From Ziziphus jujuba (Eukaryota; Streptophyta; Magnoliopsida; Rosales; Rhamnaceae): a stretch of DNA of 64,000 nt. The DNA is taken from the NCBI RefSeq assembly GCF_031755915.1, contig NC_083383.1:15606001-15670000 (forward strand), written 5' to 3'. Below are positions 57,089 through 64,000 of this stretch, piece after piece (the first letter of the stretch is position 1; the number at the start of each line of letters is the position of its first letter). The notes below the pieces were generated by a model, which saw only the letters and a list, made by a program, of their open reading frames with translations, made no database searches and had not been told where the DNA came from. A program made the translations under genes and the position numbers.

Positions 57089-59790
57089 CTCATACAAGGT
57101 CTATCTTCTGCCGTCTCTTCTTGTTTCTTTCTATCTGTGTTAGAGTGACAATTCCGTGCAATTGCAGGTTTGGTATTACTACTCACGATATCTTTTGTAC
57201 TGGTTCAAGAAGTATTGTATACATATATACATAATACGTACATATATATATACATATATATATATCAATGCATACAATACAATATCTTAGGAGAATGTTT
57301 AAGAGCTCGAGATAAATTTATATACTTTCCAGGAAGCTACTGCTGAACACTGATTATGTTAATTAGGCTCTCTCTCTCTACATATATATATATATATATA
57401 TTATCAAATTACAACAAGAAGAACTTCAACAGAGACTCAATAATAATAAAGCAGTGATAATCTGGTTCTCTTCAATATCAACAATGGACAAATTCTTAGT
57501 GGCATCATTTTGTGTCCGCAGCTTCAATCAACACAAGCAAAGTAGGGTCATTCATATTCACCAAAACAAAAAAAAAATTTAAAAATAAAAAAATAAAAAA
57601 ATGAAGCGGGGCCATTCATTTGTTATATCTTAATTTTCTCAAGTCAATGAACGGATATATGTGAACAAGAAAGTGAAATTATTTATTCCCATCACAAATA
57701 AACTTTTTGAGCCTCAACTTGTGAGGAAAATCAGGGCAGGTTTCGAGTGTTTTAAAATTCTAAGGTAGGTAGGTTATGGAAATCATTAGTGGAAGTCCAA
57801 AATGTAATAACAATAATTGGCCTTAAAGGAACTTTGTCACAAAATTCAAAAGAAAAAGGATATTATTTGTTTATATATGTACAAATATATATGCATAATA
57901 ATCAGTTCTCATGTGGTAGAGCTACAACTAAGGGAGGGTGACATTAGGTTGAGGTCAACCCAGTATCAACTAATTAATTAATCAGTATCCAATGACATGT
58001 CAGTCATAAGTATATATATATATATATATATACCGCACCCTGTAAGTGTATATAATATATATATATATATATGCATAACCGGAAATTAAATTCCAAGATG
58101 AGATTAGCTATACATACTTGAAGGTTTGTAGCTAGGATTGGAACTTTAACAACCAGGATTCCAGCGACTGAATTGGTTTGCTTAGTGTTAAAGGATATTC
58201 TGAATGTTTACCAGAAGAAGAGAACATGTGGAAGCTGCAAAGTTACCAGTCTTCTGATATGAACTCTCTGTAATGGTTCTCTTTTTTCCTTATTTTTTAT
58301 TTCCTTATTTATTTATTTTTGGGTCAACAAATACAAGTTGTTTATTGACCCAAAAAACAAAAGAAGACTTACTAGTCTTCAAGAATTTAGGAAAATTCGG
58401 TGGGTTTTTCAATGTAAGGAAGCAAATTAATAAAGCCCATAGGCTAACCAAATTTGCTATCAATTATTTTGTACTTTGAATTTGGTTAAAAATGTAGCCA
58501 CAAGTAGTGGTCCGAAGAAATTTCAAGGTGATTTTGCTTGTTGATGGGTCTTCTTCCTCCTTTTTGCTAGTGGGTTTTGTTTTAGCGCTTTTGTATATAA
58601 TTTTTAAACTTTTAAATAAATACCTTGAAGAAAAAAACGAAGGGTAGTGGTTGACTCCTTTTTAGTTTTATTTTTTTGAGAAGGCAATGCATAACGTAAA
58701 ACAAAACCATAAACATCAGCTTCCACGAAAGTGATTAGCCATTAGGCCTCTCCTCGTCCATACATAATCGTGAAAAATATTCAAAATTAAACCTTGCCAA
58801 TGTATGGTTTTAGAGGTGTTCAGCAACTTGGTTGACTAACTTTATTTATTTATTTTATTGGAATGGAAGATTAGAACTCAAATTATTGTATTGGAAAAGG
58901 GTTTTTTTAGACAATTGACTTATTTTCTTGATAGGGATTTTTCATGTCCAGTTGTAGTGAAATTATAGTGGGTTAACTGTATTTTAATATTCTATAATTT
59001 AGACAAGTTGTACTTTCAATTTCTAAACTTAGATCATTCCAAATTTTAAATTTTAATTTGTTATATTTTGATCCAACTGAATTTTTATGGTGGTTAATAA
59101 TTTAGATATTAAATGCAATTTAAAAAAAAAATAGAAAGCCAAAATTGCTATAAATTGTATTTTAAAATCAATTAGAAATGATGGAATCATTAATCACCAT
59201 TAGCAACACCATTAGCAACAGAGATCTAACTAATTGAAATTTAATAAATTGAAACTTGAAGACCTAAATAGAAACATTTTATATTTGAAAGCTCGAAGTG
59301 TATTTTTTTCGGACCAATACTAAACTTTCACTACCCCAATTATATGTTGCTTGCACTTAAAATACCTATACTAAAAGCATCCTAAGGTCTCTTAATTCAT
59401 TATATGTTTTCTATTTAGAAAAGTCAATATTTAAAAACAAGTTTTAACATGCTTTGTAATTTGACTTTTTAGAATATAGAATGGATTTGATTTTTTAGAT
59501 TTGTGATCCACAGACGCTTTTTATATTTAATATTAATATTAATATAATTTAATGCTTATCAAATTTCATGACCACTAGATTATACCAATACATTTTAATT
59601 ACTATTTATTGCTTTTGCCCGTTGGCTTGACTACTCAAAATAATTGAACATATTTGAAAAATCTTCCAAATATGTCTTTGACTTTAGAAATTTCTAATAC
59701 ATTTTTCCTTTCTTATCCCTATGGTCATAAATTTAATCATTGTACATGGGTTTATATATATTCGCTCATAGTTTTTGGTTTCTAAAAAAT
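57089..59790. other. Upstream of the GH79 gene and intergenic
   Basis: Promoter side of the GH79 gene, then AT-rich DNA with several (TA)n tracts (about 57236..57263, 57382..57402, 58012..58032, 58055..58071). No further gene recognised. Confidence 0.5.
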
Positions 59791-60840
59791 ATGGATTTTC
59801 ATATTGATAACCATGGAAATGTACATCTAGATTCTAATGAGACCCCCCAGTTTTCAATCCAACCTCCCAACTCTTATGATCAATATTCTTCGTTCAATAC
59901 TCCAAATTTTCAAATGTGTACTCCATCAAAATCCAATTCTAAAAAACCATGAGGTTCAAACTTTATGGTGGAAGAAGATCTTATTGTGTCAGCATGGCTC
60001 AATATCAATTTGAATGCAATACAAGGGAATGAACATAAACACAAGTCTTATTGGACACAAGTGTGGGAATTTTTTCACAAGCACAAAACTTTTGCTTTAG
60101 AGTATACACAAATTTCTTTGATAAACCATTGGTCAACAATTTAGTTGGTTACAAATAAATTTTGTGGATGTATACCCAGAAAAATCTAGAAATCAAAGTG
60201 GTGTCAATGAGCAGGATAAGTTATTTATGATTTACATATTAAAAATATTTATTATTATATTGTTGCATAAATATTACTTGAGTTCTTTTTTTTTCTTTAT
60301 CTTTTTCAAATTGCTAATGCAAAACTATTCTACCAAGAATTGAATAAAGGTAAATCTCCATTCGAGTTTGAACATTATTGGAACATATTGAGATAACAAC
60401 CAAAACAGTTGGAGGATTGCCAAAAGAAAAAACCAATTATAAATAAATCCAAAAGCTCTTCCCTTGTTTCCTCCTCTTGTCCAACTCCAAAGACTATTTA
60501 TATGAAAGTTGAAGATGACAACATTCAAAATCCTGGCTCTATAAGTATAGAAAGACCACCAGGATGGAAAGCTGAAAAAGAAAGGAAAAAAAAAAAAGGA
60601 ATAGAAGAGACTTTGGAAATTATTCTTCAATTTCATACATAAATATCTTACAAGATATGAGGGAAGAGAAGAAACAATGCAATGAGAAGAAGTTAGAAAT
60701 GTTTGAAAAATATATAACCAAGAACAAGAAAGGCTTGTTTATGAGCAAAAAAAACTTAAATTAGATCTTCTTGCACAGTAAAATGCAAACAGTATCAAAG
60801 TGAAATCATTACAAGAAGATCTAAAAATAATCCCTGAGTT
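59791..60840 (+). pseudogene. NAM-associated / Myb-like (glutathione S-transferase T3-like) pseudogene
   Basis: Starts MDFHIDNHGNVHLDSNET (59791), reaches a TGA at 59950, then continues in frame with GSNFMVEEDLIVSAWLNINL, NEHKHKSYWTQVWEFFHKHK, YTQISLINHWSTI, a Myb/trihelix-like DNA-binding block. Further on are LFYQELNKGKS, FEFEHYWNIL, NIQNPGSISIERPPGWKAEK (60409..60642), as in the C-terminal domain of plant NAM-associated proteins, many of which are related to PIF/Harbinger-type transposon accessory proteins. At least two stops, a shift and a missing middle segment make it non-functional. The GST part of the family name does not apply: no GST domain is present. Confidence 0.72.
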
Positions 60841-61250
60841 TGTTTTTCTTAAACAATTGTTAGTTAAGGTTAGATATTATGAGTCCCATGTATTTTTCAT
60901 ATTTTACATGTAACTTTAAATGACAATTATTTAATAATTTCTTTATTTTTATTTGTACTTCGTATGAATCCTAATGGAAACTATATTATGTGTACAACAA
61001 CTTGGTTTCTGGTTATATTTTAAAGATGACAAAATATTTTGGTGTGTTTAGAAAGGATTAAAGTGGTGGACTAGTTTTGTTTTGGAAATATAAAGTCCCA
61101 TTTACTATTTTATCTCTTTCTGCGAGTCAAATGGACACACTACGCGAAAATTGATATCTAGCGACACTTATTTAGCGACGCTACGAAACAAACACGTCTG
61201 AAAAAACAAAACCGCGACTTTGAGGTTAATGCGTCAGTAAAAATTCAATA

Positions 61251-61620
61251 AATATACGACGTACTATATAGATTGTGCGTCGCCTGTTCTCTCCTCCACT
61301 TTTTTTTTTAGTTTTTTTAATTAATCTAATTTTAATTTAACAACAAATAACCCATAAAGATATTAGAGCAACATAATTGAAGTTGGTTTTTTTTTTTTTT
61401 TCTTTTTTGTTATACATGTAACAGGCGACCCACTAGTAAGATTGTGCGTCTCCTGTTCTCTTTTCACTTAATTTTTTTTAGATCTTTTAATCAATCTAAT
61501 TTTATTTTAATAATAACAATCAATAAAAATATTAGTGCACCAAAACTGAGGTTTATATATATATATATATATAGTTAACAGGCGACGCACCAATAAGATT
61601 GTGCGTCGCCTGTTCTTTTT
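61251..61620. repeat. Left subterminal repeats with GCGTCGCCTGTTC
   Basis: Three diverged units of about 160 bp, each centred on agattgtgcgtc(g/t)cctgttc (near 61270, 61440, 61595). Each is followed in the first two by a T-rich stretch and taatctaatttta. The third forms an inverted pair, caggcgacgca against tgcgtcgcctg. Confidence 0.8.
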
Positions 61621-61975
61621 TTTTTTCAATTTTTTTGTTTAAACATTTAAAAAAAATAAAATCAAAATAGGACCATAACAAGAATTGAACCCAGGACCTC
61701 CTACACTCTCAAGAAATCACCACACTACTATGCCAAATCACTTATATGTACTAATACAGCAAAAATTGGCTAATATAGTGTTAGGCGACGCATTATTGAA
61801 ACAATGCGTCGCCAAATACAAGAACAGGCGACGCATTCCTCAATAAATGCATCGCCTGTTCCTTTTTTTTTTCAATTTTTTTGTTTAAACATTTAAAAAA
61901 AATAAAATCAAAATAGGACCATAACAAGAATTGAACCCAAGACCTCCTACACTCTCAAGAAATCACCACACCACA
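61619..61975. repeat. Internal duplication of about 110 bp in the CACTA element
   Basis: tttcaatttttttgtttaaa through agaattgaaccca and gacctcctacactctcaaga occurs at about 61622..61730 and again at about 61868..61975, almost unchanged. Between the copies are two short hairpins built on gcgacgcat. Confidence 0.9.
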
Positions 61976-62639
61976 GGGCGATCCTTCTTGAAGAGAATAT
62001 GTCGCCTATTCTCTCAATTAACAAAAACAAAAATTTTGAAAGACATGCAAATTTTATAAAGAATAAAGGTGTACTTGAAAAACAGAAAAATAAACAGCAA
62101 TCTTCGATATTTTGCTTCGCATTTTTAAGAAATATTTTTAGTTTTTATTTGTAGTTGAAAAATAAAAATATTAATCAAAGAAAAAAAATGCAATTGGGAG
62201 AAAAGGCGCGTTCTTGCCATTTTTTGAAAATTTTTGGCGCGTTTTTAAATTTTTACGCGCTCCTTTAAATCCATTTTTTCTTTTTTAAAACTACATCAAG
62301 TACACCAGCTAATCGATATTAGATTTGGAAGCAATCTAAGAGAGACTTAAAGAGTGAGATATTTCAGGTTTCATTTTTCATTTTCCTATGTTGTCGTTGG
62401 CCGAGAAGCTAGATTTCTCTTTGTCGCCCTCGTGATTTTTTGGTTTTCTTCTTTCTTTATCTCCATCGTTTAGGTGAGTTTCTTTTTTCTTGACATGAGG
62501 TGGGTTGTTTTTTTTTTTTTTTTTCATTTTAACTGCAGCTTAGGTTCATTGGGTTTGATTAATCTTGCTTTTTTAGAAATTATGTTTGTGATATTGCTTG
62601 ACATTATTTTGCTAAGTTCAACAAGTATTTTGTGTTGAA

Positions 62640-62870
62640 GATTAACTTGAATCAAGATGGTCTATTGTTTTAACTTCACCACAACATCGTACGGTTGTTG
62701 AAGAAGATGTTCTTGGAGATACAAAGATGGCTCACAATCCATTTGTCATATAGTTGCCAAGTGTCGATGAAAATGATAATGAGGATGAATGTGAGAGTGA
62801 CTATGTTTGTAATGACTGTGAGGGGAGAAATGTGATTCGTCAAATCTTAAGAACAATGGTAATATTTTTT
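62640..62870 (+). pseudogene. Degenerate coding stretch inside the CACTA element
   Basis: One frame reads VVEEDVLGDTKMAHNPFVI, stop, LPSVDENDNEDECESDY then VCNDCEGRNVIRQILRTM, followed by a gtaata-type donor at about 62860. The acidic stretch and the intron-like borders suggest a real exon, either of the element's own second gene or captured from the host. Family not recognised. Confidence 0.35.
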
Positions 62871-63325
62871 AAATTTTCATTTATACTAAATTACAAATGT
62901 AATAATGATTAATATTTTATTTATTTTGCATAAGTGCTAATAACTTTTTTAATGTTTCCATATGCAGTATGAGGATATAATATCGTCAACAAGAGGTCAA
63001 CTTCCATCTCAATGAATATGCATTCATGGAAGTTTAATTAATATTAAATTTGTTATGAAAAATACAATAGCTTACAAATTATGTAAAAATATATCAATGA
63101 GATGATATTTAATTTATTTGATAATTAATTTGTTATGACAAAATATTTATTTAAAATTTTTGTATTCTATTTATTTTGGATGAAGCTAGTTTTCATTTTT
63201 TTGTATTTTAATTATTTTTATATTTTTACTATTTTAATCACTTTTCACAAAATTTAAAAAAATTAAAAAATAAAAAAGAAGGGGCGACGCATTAAGAAAT
63301 AATGCGTCGCTAAAAGTGTCGATCA

Positions 63326-63690
63326 GTCGTTAAATAAGCGACTCTATTAATGAGTCTCTAAATAGGCAATTCTACTAATGCGTCGCTAAATAGTCAACTC
63401 TATTAATGCGTCGCTAAATAGGCGACTCTATTAATGCGTCGCTAAATAGACGACTCTACGAATGCGTCGCTAAATAGACGACTCTACGAATGCGTCGCTA
63501 AATAGACGACTCTACGAATGCGTCGCTAAATAGTAAACTCTTTTAATGCGTCGCTAAATAGGCGACACTAATAATGCGTTGCTAAATAGTCAATGCGTCG
63601 CTAAATAGGCGACTCTATTAATGCATCGCTAAAAGTAAATATGAGTCGCTAAAAACTCAAAGATAGGCGACTCTTATAATGCGTCGCTTG
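63326..63690. repeat. 28-bp subterminal tandem array with GCGTCGC
   Basis: About 12 copies of a unit gcgtcgctaaatag + gcgactctattaat (28 bp). Some copies have cgactctacgaat in the second half. Central copies (about 63428..63540) are nearly identical; outer ones are diverged or shortened. Confidence 0.93.
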
Positions 63691-63799
63691 TTGTCTTATA
63701 GATTTAGCGACAAGACGTTAGGCGACACCTTGCGATACGTCGTTATTTATTTTGTGCGACGCATTTATTGCGTCAGTTATCAACGCCATTCTAGTAGTG

Positions 63800-64000
63800 A
63801 TAGTACAGTATGCTTGAAAATGACCTTCCACTTGTTCTTACAGGCTTTTATATGCACCCGAAAGCTTCAATGCGATCATCAAGCTTTTATAATATGGATT
63901 GGGTAGTTCAAGGGGACGTGTTGAGTGTGTCCTCTTGTTGAGTGCTCTTGCTACTCAACCTTTCTTGTGCTCCAAGTTGGATATTGACCCATTATGATTG
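63800..64000. other. Flank beyond the CACTA element
   Basis: Non-repetitive sequence to the end of the window. A frame at 63679..63906 spans the CACTA end and is not convincing. Confidence 0.4.

Larger units (their letters stand above)
61138..63799. mobile_element. Non-autonomous CACTA transposon
   Basis: Left end CACTACGCGAAAATTG at 61138. The right end, read inverted from 63799, is CACTACTAGAATGGCG. Flanking triplets aca and ata agree at 2 of 3 bases (CACTA elements make 3-bp duplications). Both subterminal zones are packed with GCGTCGC or its complement, the kind of repeated transposase-binding motif usual in CACTA elements. No TNP2-type transposase is present. The interior has repeated segments and a short degenerate coding stretch near 62650..62870. 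Confidence 0.82.

Noticed and set aside
63326..63690. CRISPR-like regular repeat array
   Set aside because: Direct repeats are contiguous, without unique spacers, and lie in the subterminal zone of a CACTA transposon in plant DNA.
1..64000. Endogenous pararetrovirus or other viral insertion
   Set aside because: All reverse-transcriptase traces fall in gypsy, copia or LINE contexts with matching neighbours; no caulimovirus movement or coat-protein motif was seen.

Overview
This is nuclear DNA of a higher plant, most likely a eudicot. It is AT-rich, its genes have GT-AG introns, and it holds plant retroelement families (Cassandra and another TRIM, Athila-like and chromovirus-like Ty3/gypsy, Ty1/copia, L1-type LINEs, CACTA, MULEs). 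Protein families are named from motifs read by eye; no database search was possible, and the species cannot be fixed from this window.

Three apparently intact host genes were assembled exon by exon. (1) A TOPLESS/TOPLESS-related co-repressor on the + strand has CDS 8129..15163, 24 coding exons and 1095 codons before the stop. It also has a leader intron and a TATA box near 7280. (2) A small, very acidic protein on the + strand has CDS 51796..53595, 3 exons and 176 aa. (3) A heparanase-like GH79 glycoside hydrolase on the - strand has CDS 57088..54363, 9 exons and 518 aa. Genes 2 and 3 are convergent. All splice phases join and each total length is a multiple of three, which is strong internal support.

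Most of the rest is transposable elements, many nested. 1..690 is a Cassandra TRIM with its 5S-rRNA-like Pol III promoter. 1440..2791 is a Pack-MULE carrying a broken exon that looks like mitochondrial ribosomal protein L3. 2801..5560 is a decayed gypsy fragment. 17364..18524 is a second MULE of the same terminal family with a perfect 9-bp target duplication. An old L1-type LINE (from about 19123 to 29155 and perhaps further) was split by a complete Ty1/copia element (19895..26865, TSD ttaaa). A solo LTR (29156..30309) lies at its far side. From 30.7 to 36.5 kb lies an Athila-like element split by a chromovirus fragment. At 37.2..40.6 kb is a decayed copia that received an intact 356-bp TRIM (39105..39460, TSD agcat). 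41.5..46.4 kb holds chromovirus LTRs and pol. 46.8..50.1 kb holds copia, Athila and LINE remnants. 59.8..60.8 kb is a NAM-associated/Myb-like pseudogene. 61138..63799 is a CACTA transposon with a 28-bp subterminal array built on GCGTCGC.

No CRISPR array, tRNA gene, intact rRNA gene or bacterial-type system was seen. The best candidates for follow-up are the L3-carrying Pack-MULE, the array of CACGTG/CACATG palindromes in the copia leader (about 25125..25515), and the GCGTCGC array of the CACTA element. None amounts to demonstrated new biology.
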